Source of the DNA: Poa pratensis
Taxonomy: Eukaryota > Streptophyta > Magnoliopsida > Poales > Poaceae
DNA length: 64,000 nucleotides
Assembly: GCA_947311845.1 (NCBI GenBank)
Contig: CAMZMU010000089.1
Span: 24,095,289-24,159,288, forward strand
Direction: 5' to 3'
The position numbers were made by a program, and so were the translations under genes. Below the pieces are notes generated by a model. The model was not told where the DNA came from. It made no database searches and was given only the letters and a program-made list of their open reading frames with translations. Shown here piece after piece: positions 47,429 to 58,270 of this stretch (position 1 is the first letter of the stretch; each line of letters starts with the position of its first letter).

Positions 47429-50400
47429 TTACATTGGTAAAAATCTAACACCCATGGCCTTCTGGTGTTGATCATGTTTTGTCTGTGGAAGAACTTTAGT
47501 CAACGGATCAGCGATATTTTGATTCGTATGTACTTTGCTAATGGTAATATCTCCTTCATTGACATGCTCACGAATTTGATGAAACCGGCGTTTGATATGC
47601 TTGGAACTCTTGTGACATCTTGGTTCCTTGGCTAGAGCAATGGCACCAGTGTTGTCACAAAAAATCTCCATGGGATCCAGTGCGCTCGGAACAACGCCGA
47701 GTTCAGTGACGAACTCCTTCAGCCATATCCCTTCTTTCGCTGCTTCAGAAGCGGCCATATACTCCGCCTCTAATGTAGATGCCGCAATGACGGTTTGCTT
47801 GGAACTCCTCCAGCTAACCGCAGCTCCATTCAAGATAAAGACATACCCTGTTTGAGATTTCGAGTCATCTGGATCAGTATCGAAGCTAGCATCAACGTAA
47901 CCTTTTACGGAGAGCTCTTCATCACCACCATAGACAAGAAACATGTCCTTAGTCCTTTTTAGGTACTTAAGGATATTTTTAACTGCTGTCCAGTGAGCCT
48001 CTCCAGGATCACTCTGGTACCTGCTCGTCAAACTAAGAGCATGGGACACATCCGGTCTAGTACACAACATGGCATACATAATAGAACCTATGGCCGAGGC
48101 ATAGGGGATTTTCTTCATCCTTTCTATTTCTGTTGCCGTAGTTGGACACTGAGTCATACTCAATGGCTTACCTTGTAACATGGGCAAAGAACCTTTCTTT
48201 GCATCCTGCATATTGAATTTCTTCACTATCTTCTCAAGGTATTTACTTTGACTAAGTGCTATTAAGCGTCTTGATCTATCTCTATAGATCTTTATGCCCA
48301 ATATGTATGCAGCTTCACCAAGATCTTTCATTGAAAAACTATTATTCAAATAATCTTTCACACTGTTAAGCAGCTCCACATCATTCCCAATAAGTAATAT
48401 GTCATCTACATATAAAACCAGGAATGCAACCGAGCTCCCACTCACTTTCTTGTAAACACAAGCTTCTTTATAATTTTGGACAAATCCAAAACCTTTGATC
48501 ACCTCATCAAATCGAAGATTCCAACTCCGGGATGCTTGCTTCAGTCCATAGATGGATCGCTGAAGTTTGCACACTTTATCAGCATCCTTAGGATCGACAA
48601 AACCTTCAGGTTGTACCATGTACAACTCTTCTTCAACGTTTCCGTTGAGGAACGCAGTTTTGACATCCATCTGCCAAATTTCATAATCGAAATAAGCAGC
48701 AATTGCTAGTAGAACCCTAACAGACTTTAGCATCGCTACGGGTGAGAAGGTCTCATCGTAGTCAACTCCTTGAATTTGTCGAAAACCTTTTGCGACAAGT
48801 CGAGCTTTATATACGGTGACATTACCGTCAGCGTCTGTTTTCTTCTTGAAAATCCATTTACATTCAACAGCCTTACGGCTATCAGGAAGGTCAACCAAAG
48901 TCCACACTTGGTTTTCCTTCATGGATTCCATTTCAGAGTTCATGGCGTCTTGCCATTTTCCAGAGTCTGGGCTCATCATCGCTTCCTCATAGTTCATAGG
49001 TTCATCATTGTCTAACAATAAAATGTTCAAGACAGGATTACCGTACCATTCAGGAGCAGTACGTAACCTTGTCGACCTGCGAACGGGAACTTTGACCGAA
49101 GCTGCATGATCACTATCATCAGCTTCTTTCTCTCTAGCTGGTGAAGGCGGTGCCTGAAGATCCAAATCTTCCTGCGCTGCGCTGCTCTCCAATTCGGGAG
49201 AAGGTTCAATAACCTCGTCTAGTTCTATTTTCCTCCCACTCACTCCTTTCGAAAGAAACTCCTTCTCAAGAAAGGATCCATTCTTAGCAACAAAAACTTT
49301 GCCTTCGGATCTGTGATAGAAGGTATACCCAATGGTTTCCTTTGGATATCCTATGAAGACGCATTTTTCCGCTTTGGGTTCGAGCTTATCAGGTTGTAAT
49401 CTTTTGACATAAGCCTCGCATCCCCAAATTTTAAGAAACGATAATTTTGGCTTCTTACCAAACCACAACTCATATGGTGTCGTCTCAACGGATTTAGATG
49501 GTGCCCTATTTAAAGTGAATGCGGCTGTCTCTAATGCATACCCCCAAAATGACATTGGCAGATCGGATACAGACATCATAGAACGCACCATATCTAATAA
49601 AGTACGATTACGACGTTCAGACACACCATTACGCTGTGGTGTTCCAGGTGGCGTGAGTTGGGAAACAATTCCACAATTTTTCAAGTGCATGCCAAACTCG
49701 TAACTCAGATATTCCCCTCCACGATCAGATCGTAGAAATTTGATCTTCCTGTTACGATGATTTTCTACTTCACTCTGAAATTCTTTGAACTTTTCAAATG
49801 TTTCAGACTTGTGTTTCATTAAGTAAATATACCCATATCTACTCAAATCATCAGTGAAAGTTAGGAAGTAACGATATCCACCACGTGTTGGAATGCTCAT
49901 TGGTCCACACACATCAGTATGTATGATTTCCAACAAATCACTCGCCCGTTCCATCGTACCGGAAAACGGTGTCTTAGTCATCTTACCCATGAGGCATGGT
50001 TCGCACGTATCAAATGATTCAAAGTCAAGTGATTGAAAAAGTCCATCAGAATGGAGTTTCTTCATGCGCTTTACACCAATATGACCTAAACGGCAGTGCC
50101 ACAAGTATGTGGTACTATCATTATTCGCTTTGCATCTTTTAGCATCAATGTTATGGATGTGTGAAGTACTACTATCGAGATCCAACAAGAATAAACCATT
50201 TACGTTGGGTGCATGACCATAAAAGATATTACTCATAGAAATAGAACAACCTTTATTCTCTGATTTAAATGAGTAACCGTCTCGCAATAAACAAGATCCA
50301 GATATAATGTTCATGCTTAACGCAGGCACCAAATAACAATTATTCAGGTTTAAAACTAATCCCGAAGGTAGATGAAGAGGTAGTGTCCCGACGGCGATGA

Positions 50401-50857
50401 CATCGACCTTCGATCCATTCCCGACGCGCATCGTCACCTCATCCCTCGCCAGTCTCCGTTTATTCTGCAGCTCCTGTTTCGAGTTGCAAATATGAGCAAC
50501 CGAACCAGTATCAAATACCCAGGCACTACTACGAGAACTAGTAAGGTACACATCAATAACATGTATATCAAATATACCTTTGACGTTGCCAGCCTTCTTA
50601 TCCGCCAAGTATTTGGCGCAGTTACGCTTCCAGTGACCGTCTCCCTTGCAGTAGAAACACACAGTGTCCGGCTTAGGACCAGCCTTGGGTTTCACAGGTG
50701 TGGCAACAGGTTTGCCGCCCTGAGCAGCAACAGATTTGCCACTCTTCTTGAAGTGACCCTTTTTGGCCTTAACCTTCTTGAAACTGGTGGTCTTTTTGAC
50801 CATCAACACTTGATGTTCTTTCTTGATGTCCACTTCCGCAGATTGGTGGGGAATCAT
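47429..50857 (-). CDS. Copia gag-pol polyprotein, N-truncated, otherwise open (1142 codons)
   Basis: Open from 50857 to 47429 with no stop. The ATG at 50857 is a chance codon in the junction: the first few residues are Harbinger-derived antisense, and gag text starts at about SAEVDIKKEHQVLMV. Domains in order: zinc knuckle CFYCKGDGHWKRNC (67-80); protease WVFDTGSVAHIC with DTG at 116-118; integrase zinc site HCRLGH...CEPC (about 255-290); integrase core with TDVCGPM, DDLSRYGY and RSDRGGEY; reverse transcriptase with KARLVAKGFRQ and YVDD (about residue 815); RNase H with DASFDTDPDDSKSQTGY and TLEAEYMA. All catalytic residues I can place are present. It has no promoter of its own, since the 5' LTR is gone. 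Confidence 0.92.
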   Translation of the reverse strand: MIPHQSAEVDIKKEHQVLMVKKTTSFKKVKAKKGHFKKSGKSVAAQGGKPVATPVKPKAGPKPDTVCFYCKGDGHWKRNCAKYLADKKAGNVKGIFDIHVIDVYLTSSRSSAWVFDTGSVAHICNSKQELQNKRRLARDEVTMRVGNGSKVDVIAVGTLPLHLPSGLVLNLNNCYLVPALSMNIISGSCLLRDGYSFKSENKGCSISMSNIFYGHAPNVNGLFLLDLDSSTSHIHNIDAKRCKANNDSTTYLWHCRLGHIGVKRMKKLHSDGLFQSLDFESFDTCEPCLMGKMTKTPFSGTMERASDLLEIIHTDVCGPMSIPTRGGYRYFLTFTDDLSRYGYIYLMKHKSETFEKFKEFQSEVENHRNRKIKFLRSDRGGEYLSYEFGMHLKNCGIVSQLTPPGTPQRNGVSERRNRTLLDMVRSMMSVSDLPMSFWGYALETAAFTLNRAPSKSVETTPYELWFGKKPKLSFLKIWGCEAYVKRLQPDKLEPKAEKCVFIGYPKETIGYTFYHRSEGKVFVAKNGSFLEKEFLSKGVSGRKIELDEVIEPSPELESSAAQEDLDLQAPPSPAREKEADDSDHAASVKVPVRRSTRLRTAPEWYGNPVLNILLLDNDEPMNYEEAMMSPDSGKWQDAMNSEMESMKENQVWTLVDLPDSRKAVECKWIFKKKTDADGNVTVYKARLVAKGFRQIQGVDYDETFSPVAMLKSVRVLLAIAAYFDYEIWQMDVKTAFLNGNVEEELYMVQPEGFVDPKDADKVCKLQRSIYGLKQASRSWNLRFDEVIKGFGFVQNYKEACVYKKVSGSSVAFLVLYVDDILLIGNDVELLNSVKDYLNNSFSMKDLGEAAYILGIKIYRDRSRRLIALSQSKYLEKIVKKFNMQDAKKGSLPMLQGKPLSMTQCPTTATEIERMKKIPYASAIGSIMYAMLCTRPDVSHALSLTSRYQSDPGEAHWTAVKNILKYLKRTKDMFLVYGGDEELSVKGYVDASFDTDPDDSKSQTGYVFILNGAAVSWRSSKQTVIAASTLEAEYMAASEAAKEGIWLKEFVTELGVVPSALDPMEIFCDNTGAIALAKEPRCHKSSKHIKRRFHQIREHVNEGDITISKVHTNQNIADPLTKVLPQTKHDQHQKAMGVRFLPM

Positions 50858-51641
50858 TCAAAAGGTTGTCAACAAGTTCCATGGTTGTTTGGAGAACATT
50901 CTTGCAATGGCCGAGAGCGGCAAATCATCGAAAGACCAAGTAAGTTTGAGCCGCCTTCTCTTTGTTCACATTTGATCGCCGGCTAGAGAGTAATGCACAT
51001 GTTTTGCTTTCTTGCATTTCTAGTTCATCGACGCCCTCGCATGGTACAGGGAGATGAACAAGGAGAGGGAGTTCCATTTGATGCATTGCTTTCGGAAGCT
51101 CCAAAACTGCGAGAAATGGAAGAAGCTCCACTTGGCATTGAAGAAGGGCGGCTCGAGCGAGGTGACTGAACCTGGATTAGCGTCGGAGGGACGGCCGATG
51201 GGGAACAAAAAAGCCAAGGCGGCGGCTGCGGCGGCGGTCGGCTCGGAGAGGACGCAGGCATCCATCGACAAGTTGGCCACCGACGTCTCCAAGAACTCCA
51301 ACGAGAGGCGCGCCGCCAATGATGCAAGGTGGGCGACGCTGATGGAGAAGACGGACATGAAGCTGGAGCTCGAGAAGTCCAACGTCGCCGTGAAGAAAAG
51401 GCGTGAGGATTTCATGATCCTCACGACCGACGTCTCGTCCCTGGATCCACAAGCGAAGGCGGCGTGTGAACTGCTGCGCTCGGTGATCTTCCAAGAGATG
51501 GGCCTTGCACCAACCACGGCGACGACATCCTCGACGCCAGCCACGGCATCCTCAGCGCCCACGGCGACACCTAGGGCCCCAGGCGGCGAGACCAACGGCG
51601 AGGGCTTCCTCGACGGCTCCAACGTCGACATGACCGCCTGA
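50847..51641 (+). pseudogene. Harbinger ORF1, C-terminal part (two exons, open)
   Basis: Exon 50847-50939 reads WGIIQKVVNKFHGCLENILA and ends KDQ|GTAAGT. The 84-bp intron ends TTTCTAG. Exon 51024-51641 continues in phase: FIDALAWYREMNKEREFHLM, HCFRKLQNCEKWKKLHLALK, then PMGNKKAKAAAAAA and a coiled region to a stop at 51641. This matches the NAM-associated C-terminal domain common in grass Harbinger ORF1 genes. The roughly 110 residues between the N-terminal part and here are missing, replaced by the Copia sequence. Confidence 0.72.
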
Positions 51642-51937
51642 TTTCGCTCCCGGCGAGGGCGCCGCGCACCATGCGCCTCTTTTTTGTGATGGCCTAGACT
51701 TTGAACTTGTGTGGCCTATGATTTTGTGTGGGATAGACTTTCAATTCGTGTTGCCAAGACTTTGATCAATTTTCACAATTTGAATTTGCAACAAATTGCT
51801 TTGGGGCGTCTGTTTGGGGGCGACGAGTGGGGAGAGGGCGCACCCAAACACGCCGTTTGGTCCGGACGCCGCCCCAAAGCGCTCGCGCCGGCTCAAATCC
51901 TGACGCTTTTTAGGAGGCACGAGTGGAGATGCTCTTA

Positions 51938-53209
51938 GGTTAGCTTAAGTGTTCCCTTCAGAGATTAAATGGTTCCGTCTATGCGTCTGTTGATAGAGAT
52001 TTTATTTCAAAGTCTGAATCCATTTTCAGAAGCATCCAAGTTGTAATTTCGGTGAAACATCAAAGTAAAATGGACTTTTTTTAGAAACTATGACTTTAGA
52101 AGATCTCAATACGACTGTACAATTATCAAAATCAAGATCTCAGTTGATCCATGTGAGTGCTGCAGGTGTATGGTGAGTGCCAGGTGAGTTAGAGGTCTGT
52201 TAGTTGTGCGCATGTACTGAACGTGTGCGTGCGCGTGCAGCTCGTGCAGAGCAAAATACTGAACGTGTGTGTGTTTCCTTTAAATACTCTTGTAATCAGT
52301 TGGGTTAGTTAAGTGAAAGTGAGATAGAAAATGCACAAGTTTGTGCGGTGTCAATCTCCTGTGTACTCTTCATCTTCTACCTGTGGCCTGTGCGTGAGTC
52401 TTCTTCTACCTTGGGCAAGTCCGCTAGAATTATCAAAACTAAGACTAAGGCGCCGATCGATTGGTTGGTCGGTAACTCGGTATAGATTACCGAGCGGGGT
52501 ATCTTCCGGAGCCGCTTCGTTATTTTGGCCGGAGGTCCACATGTCCGTAATTCCACACGATCGTTTTGCCTAATATACGACATACCAAGTGGGGCGTAAA
52601 TGTCAAAATATCACTTGAGCTGTTCCGCAGAAGCTGCTCGATCGATCGACGTCCACTAACAATTGAGGATCTTGTCCTAGGTTCGTACAAGATGCAGAGC
52701 TGCGAGACCACGAGGAGTTATAACTAGCTGGAGACGTTCACAGCTAGCTAGCAGCATGCAAGTTGCAAAGTAATTTAACCCTAGCACTAGCGATTCCGGT
52801 TAAAGCACCGACAAATCATTCGTATTTTGGGGCAACAACGACCGCATCTGCATGTGCTGCCTGCTACATTGGCTAGGTTTCCCGCCCCGGTTCCTTCAGG
52901 CCGGCGGCTATATGCAGGGACGATATAGCTACTTTATTTAGGTAGCAATTTGACTTTGCAGAGATAATTGATGTGGTTTTAATTAACCTAAGTACGTATG
53001 ATTAAGAGCTTTTAGCTAGCTGTTGCTAGAGTGGACGTTTCAACCAGATCTTAATTCGGAAATATTGCAACGCACTCTTCGGTATGGTCCAAAAGGTTCC
53101 AGACGCTGAAGCTGCGGTGGACTTATGCATGCCGGCATATAGATCCCACAAGAGAGCATCAACAGTTGGAGAGAGCTATGTTAGCAGTTTTTACATCTGA
53201 GTCACGGTG
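51938..53209. other. Intergenic DNA, little recognised
   Basis: Short repeat (A)TACTGAACGTGTG at about 52215 and 52257. The stretch 52270-52420 looks like the end of an LTR (AGTGAAAGTGAG, then pyrimidine-rich CTCTTCATCTTCTACC), but no partner or terminal motif is seen. No gene found. Confidence 0.35.
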
Positions 53210-53345
53210 TTCTTAATTAGGTCGTTCTACATAAGCTCTTTGTAATTTTATTTTAATAATTTTGTCCGTCGGCCTCGCTGTTCGAACTCTCCTTCTTATT
53301 CAGTGAAATGTCAAAGTTTTTACCCGTTTCAAAAACAAAACAAAA
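53210..53345 (+). mobile_element. LINE 3' end fragment
   Basis: TTATTCAGTGAAATGTCAAAG, then CCCGTTTCAAAAACAAAACAAAAA, is the usual style of LINE 3' tails in these genomes. Only the noncoding tail is present. Confidence 0.4.
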
Positions 53346-53471
53346 ATCAGTCGCTTCTCATAATAGTAGGAACACACTACTATGAGAGTATATTTCACTC
53401 CTGATATAAGATATGGACTGAGGTTACTGGTAGATTTTCTAGTAAAACCTATATACTGAACCTGTAACTAT

Positions 53472-53870
53472 ATATATTTTTTTTCGAAACGTGGGGCAAA
53501 AGATTTGACCCAATTTATTAATTAAGAGGGAGTTCGAACACAAGCTTGGAGCCGAATATAAAAGGACAAGTAGATTACAAACAGATTACTCTCCCGGCAA
53601 CATTGCACCCAAATGTTTCGCACCCGCTAGGGACCAAATTCTCGCCTCATGCTTGATCTTGGCAAGGATTGTGGGTGGTGACGCGTGCTTGTTTCGGAAG
53701 ACCCTCGCATTCCTTTCATTCCAAACTTCGCACGAAGTCAAGAAAACCAGGGAAGCCATCGCCTTGCGCGGTTAGTCGCGCCGTCTCGAGCCATATGTCA
53801 CCACTACTCCGGGAGGGTGAGGCTTGGCCAAGTCGAGAGGTCCAAGTCATGTAGACCTAGCCAATCCTTC
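53472..53870 (-). mobile_element. 5'-truncated LINE, minus strand
   Basis: Read on the minus strand: coding text close to ARVFRKQ(H)ASPPTILAKIK, HEARIWSLAGAKHLGAML and PGE, then a stop, the UTR and an A8 tail (T-run at about 53476-53483). This is the C-terminal end of a plant LINE ORF2 with its poly(A). The 5' break is near 53870. Confidence 0.7.
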
Positions 53871-54584
53871 AAATAGGCCCAACATAATGAAACCCGAATT
53901 ATAAAGTTTCAAATGTATTAGATCCTAGATTTTACGAAATTTTATCCTTCTTAAACCATAGCATAGTTTTGGTTGGTGACTAATATCTCGGGCTTCCAAA
54001 TAATATTCTTCAACATTAATTAGAAAGCTCAGGATGTCACATGGGCGGTTTTAGAACAAGTTGATCAAGTTATAACTTAGTATTCCTGATGTACTCTCTC
54101 TTTCCAATAATGATGATCATATATGTAAAAAATATTTGACAGACACATTACTCGAAAAGGTAGATTAATTAAAACCTTCTGGTGAGGTATGCCCGGATAT
54201 ATGCAACCATCAGTTTATCAAATAAACAGTTAGTAGAGGACAATGTAACTATAAGTATACAATACACAAAAAGGACGGTGATATGCGTATCATGGTGCAC
54301 ACGGGCACATGAGTTTGAATTTCCAAGAATCTTAAATATCGAATTTCAAAGTTTCAGAAAAAATAAATACGATCACACCGGTACATGTTACCTTGATACT
54401 TACTCGTGCAAAGTTTCATGAAAAATATCTGGCCTACACACACAAAAAAAAAATGAAATTTTGTACCTTTTGCACAAACAAAATCTGGGTCCTCGGACAT
54501 TATCTTTCAAACAAGTTACATAATTTTATATTTTAGTTTCAAACTTTCATGCACACAACAGGATATTCTCTACACGCATGAACT
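53871..54584. other. AT-rich intergenic DNA
   Basis: No gene, no clear repeat ends. Directly before the CACTA element. Confidence 0.35.
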
Positions 54585-56047
54585 CACTAGTAGGGAAAAG
54601 CTTATAGTTGTTTTGTCATTCCTGACGGGCAAAAGTGGGACGTACAAGACGATGTTACGTCAGTGGTATTCTCATAGCACTGACGTACAGGTTGCTCGGC
54701 ATGTCGACACGCGCCCACGTGGCCCCCACTTAGCCCTGACGTGCAACACCTCGGCATGTCAGTGGTATGTTTGTACCACTGACGTACGTCATATAGCGCT
54801 CGTCAGGGGTATTTCGCTCCCGTCGGCTCAAGCGGGCCCCACTTACCCTGACGGGCACAAATGTTGTGCGTCAGTGCTATTTGGAATACCACTGACGCTC
54901 ATATATGTAACCTGGGATATAATTACACTCTCTCTCCTCCTTATCCTCTCTTCCGCTCGAACACAGTGCGATCCCCTTTCTTTCTCCCTCCTCGATCCCC
55001 TTTCTCTCTCCAAGCTCCACCTCTCCCTTCTGAGCACTCCAAACCCTAGGTCCTACCGGCCGCAAACTACTGCTTGTTGTAGTTTGCTTATTTGTCTACT
55101 TGGATTACTGCTTGTGCTATGCATTGCAAGTACTGTACTCCATCACGAAAATACTCCAATTACACACATGATACTGCAATTACACACAACAAGCTACTGT
55201 CAGTATCTTGCTAGGAAACAACTGAGGATAACTAGTCCTTGTATATGTACTGCTAGTAGATGGTCTTGAACCATTTGCTTGTGCTCAGTACTTCCATGTA
55301 AAATTCATGTGCTAAAGTAAACTTGCAAGGATTTATCAGTTGCCTGTGCAAGTGACTGAGTGCTTGGAGTAAGTAGCAGTAGCAAATACGGCTTCACTGA
55401 ATTTCACTGTAATTTAAACTGAATAACTGAGTTTCACTAATTTAACTTGCTTCCTGAATAACTGACTTTCATTTTGTTAACAGTTGCTTGTGAATTTTGT
55501 GAAGCATTGGATTACTTGCGCTTGTACCTGTACACTTGTATTGTTGGAGTAATTTGCATGATTTTTGAGTAAAATGCAGTATAAAAGGAAGGAGGCGACA
55601 ATGACGATGACATCGAGACGGGGCGACGACGACGACATGGGCTACGGCGACAACGACACAGGGATGTGGTGACGACATCGACACAAGGCTGCAGTGGGGA
55701 CGGCGACGACGACATCGATGGGATGCGGTGGCGACAACAACGACAACATCACATGTTCTTATGTGTACTAGATAGATGAGATGTGATATGGTGGACGTAT
55801 GGATGAAACATCTATGTATTTGGATGTATACTAGGACAAATGAAATATATGGATAAATTGACATTTGGATACGCTCTGTTTCATATATTTTTGGACAAAT
55901 AGATTTATGTGAAAATTAATTTTTTTTAACCCCAAAAATGTTACTAGTGGCGTGCACATTAGAAGGCGCGCCACTAGTACTCTTATTACTACTAACGCCC
56001 AACCCGCTACATTTTGTACGTCAGTAGTAAGTTTTTTCCTACTAGTG
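54585..56047. mobile_element. CACTA transposon, non-autonomous (1.46 kb)
   Basis: Ends CACTAGTAGGGAAAAGCTTA and TAAGTTTTTTCCTACTAGTG are inverted with two mismatches. The 3-bp duplication ACT lies at 54582-54584 and 56048-56050. Both ends carry subterminal motifs: ACGTCAG(T/G)G and CTGACG at about 54625, 54655, 54682, 54736, 54755, 54779, 54802, 54849, 54871 and 54890 on the left, and TACGTCAGTAGTA on the right. No transposase is encoded. The interior has a GACGACGAC-rich stretch (55595-55750) that gives spurious open frames. Confidence 0.9.
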
Positions 56048-56050
56048 ACT

Positions 56051-56963
56051 ATGTCGCATTTTTTTTTGTATTTTCTAGTGCACTGTTTTCTGGTATCACA
56101 TGTAACCATATCCACCAAATCCGCGTCCCAGTAATATGCCATAATTATGACAAGATTAGACAAACCACTAATCCGAATAAGTCACCAATGTTCCGAATCA
56201 ACGTATTCAAAACAGGAAGTACTCACTGAGTGGCATAGCTGCGGTTGTATCTCTGTGTTGGTGTAGGGCGCCCAAACTGAGTTGTGGGCTGATTTAACTG
56301 GACAGACAATTAATTTATTATATGCCTGAGTTGTTTGACTTCTTTCCAACAAGACGATGTACCACGAGATGAAAAAGAGGGCACATATATAAAAGGCAAG
56401 CAACGTACTTGTGATGATATCGATAGACCAACAAATGTGTAGACAAGTTAGGTGTCCAACTAACTTTGGATCTTTCGCAAAAAAAAAACTAATTTTGGAT
56501 CAAACATTTTACTTTTGAATTGTGAGCCGGTAGCTTTAGACTATTCGCTGTTGCAGATTGCCAGGTTCATGTAGTCTTGTCGGTGCTAATCAGGAGCGGA
56601 GTAAGGATTTGATCATAAGGGGTCTGGTGAAGAGGACAATGATATATGAACATAAACTTATACTGTTACATATAGTAATCGAAAGAAAGCTACACACTTA
56701 TTGATTAAGTGAAGGTCTACTGGTACGGACGCGTCGAACAAGTCGATAATTGATGCTCTTCTCTTCATTCTTAAAGGATGATAAAACACACATGTAAAAA
56801 AAAAATTGAGCAAGACAACTTGGAAAATTTTGACTAGGTGACATGGATCTCAATGATAACAAACAAATTATATTACGACATGGATCTTAATGAGAAATAA
56901 ACTAGATTTTACACTGATCAATTAATTTCTTGCCCTTTAACCACTAATTTGAGATAGATTGAA
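56051..56963. other. Intergenic DNA
   Basis: No gene recognised. A8-A9 runs at about 56480 and 56799. Nothing further supported. Confidence 0.3.
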
Positions 56964-56966
56964 TTA

Positions 56967-58270
56967 GAGCATCTCCAGTCGGAGGCCCCAAATTCGGCCC
57001 CCAAACTGTCTGCGGACGCGTCCGTGGACAGTGACCGGACAGCCCCAAAACTGGTGTCCTACAACCGTAACCCCAAATAATCTCCCCCAAAACCATATTG
57101 ACATACAACGTAGATCACAGGATAGATCATAGTTCAAAGATCATACGAATAAACATAGTTCAAACATCCACAGACATAGTTCAACACAGAAATTAATCGG
57201 ACACAGTTCATCGGAGACACCGGAGCGGAGGCACACTGATGTAAATTCGTCGGAGAGACAGGAGCTCTCACAGACGGTGGAGAACCCGGCCGTCCTCCGC
57301 TGCCGCACGTTCTCTTTGGCGACGGCGACGTGCCCGGCGAACCCCGGCTTGACGTTCCAGGTCCCGTGCGTGAGATACGCCGGCTTCACGTTCAGCTTCC
57401 ACCGCTCTCGCGCCGGCTTCACGTTCAGCTTCCACCGCTCTCGCGACTGCTTCGCGTTCCCGTTCGTGTGCTTGAGAGGCGTCCTCTTCACGTACCCGAG
57501 CTTTGCGTTCCCTTTGCCGAGCACGGCGTGCCTGTCGAGCCTGGCTCTCCGCTTGGCGGATCCTGTCCCTCTTCTCCGCATCCGGCGTGTAGTCGATGAA
57601 CGGGCTATCCTTCAGGATGTCCCAACAATGGGCGAACTTCCACTCCGTCGTCGCCGGCCTCCCCCCAAGTACGTTGTACAGTAGGATGGCATTGTTCATC
57701 TATCAAAATGAAATAGGTACTCAACAAAAGTAGCTAAGGGATCCGGCCCCAAAATGAAGCACGGTGGTAGCTTCCGGTCTGAGGATCATCCGGGGTGGAC
57801 AACCACGCATTGCACAACACCTTATCATCGCCGACGGAGTACATCGGCCCTCTCGCAACGGCCTACGGGTTCATCAAATTCCTACATTACGCATCCTACT
57901 TGTTTCTAAAATGTTGTTCCTAAAATGTACATTGGTGGAAGGAGGCGCAAACCTGCGGAAGCGCCACCACTTTTTCGTTGGACGCGGCGGCGGCGGAACT
58001 GCCCGCAGAGCCGTTGCAAAGAGCCGCCGCCACCGACCGAGAAGACGGCGCCGCGGCATCCGGCCCGGGGCAGCTGCCAATCTCCTCCTCCTCCTCCTCC
58101 TCCTCCGTGAACGCATGCCAGTACAGCTCGGTCGTGGATTCGCTGCCGGAGCCGGCCATTGTCGAAGCTGCGGACGGAGCAGAGTGACAGTGGAGTGGAG
58201 TGGAAAGGGGATCGGAGGAGAGTGAGAGCTAGGGTTCCGATCGGGGTGGGGATTTTGAGGATGTATGTGG
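56967..58270 (-). mobile_element. PIF/Harbinger ORF1-type fragment, one end
   Basis: The left end GAGCATCTCCAGTCGGAGGC follows TTA (56964-56966). No matching right end exists: Gypsy sequence starts near 58272. A minus-strand ORF1-type gene lies within. Confidence 0.65.
57268..58159 (-). pseudogene. Harbinger ORF1-like gene, degraded
   Basis: The minus-strand ATG at 58157-58159 gives MAGSGSESTTELYWHAFTEE, an acidic run of eight Glu, then Ala/Ser-rich text ending about 57920. A separate open block 57699-57268 reads NNAILLYNVLGGRPATTEWK, FAHCWDILKDSPFIDYTPDA, and then a long Arg/Glu/Ala-rich helix (repeats of VEAEREAG). FAHCWDILKD is typical of the NAM-associated C-terminal domain. The two blocks do not join simply. 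Confidence 0.5.

Larger units (their letters stand above)
45702..50846 (-). mobile_element. Copia retrotransposon, truncated at both ends
   Basis: On the minus strand: end of gag, pol, polypurine tract and 3' LTR. The 5' LTR, primer site and most of gag are missing, because the sequence switches at about 50846 to Harbinger ORF1 (WGIIQKVVNKFHG). The LTR start TGTTGGAAATATGCCCTAGA and the pol sequence are of the Angela/BARE lineage. The LTR's own 3' end is clipped near 45702. Confidence 0.88.
44883..51934 (+). mobile_element. PIF/Harbinger ORF1-type element with Copia inside
   Basis: Inverted ends GAGCATCTCCAGTCG and CGAGTGGAGATGCTC (one mismatch), flanked by TTA at 44880-44882 and 51935-51937. 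Only an ORF1-type gene (NAM-associated C-terminal domain) is carried, split in two; no transposase is seen. 45702-50846 is Copia sequence. Without it the element would be about 1.9 kb. Confidence 0.82.

Noticed and set aside
52270..52440. Solo LTR
   Set aside because: Composition suggests an LTR end, but no terminal TG...CA pair, no target duplication and no second copy in the window.
55595..55864. Open frame rich in Ser, Arg, His and Val on the minus strand
   Set aside because: It comes from a GACGAC-rich simple sequence within the non-autonomous CACTA element.
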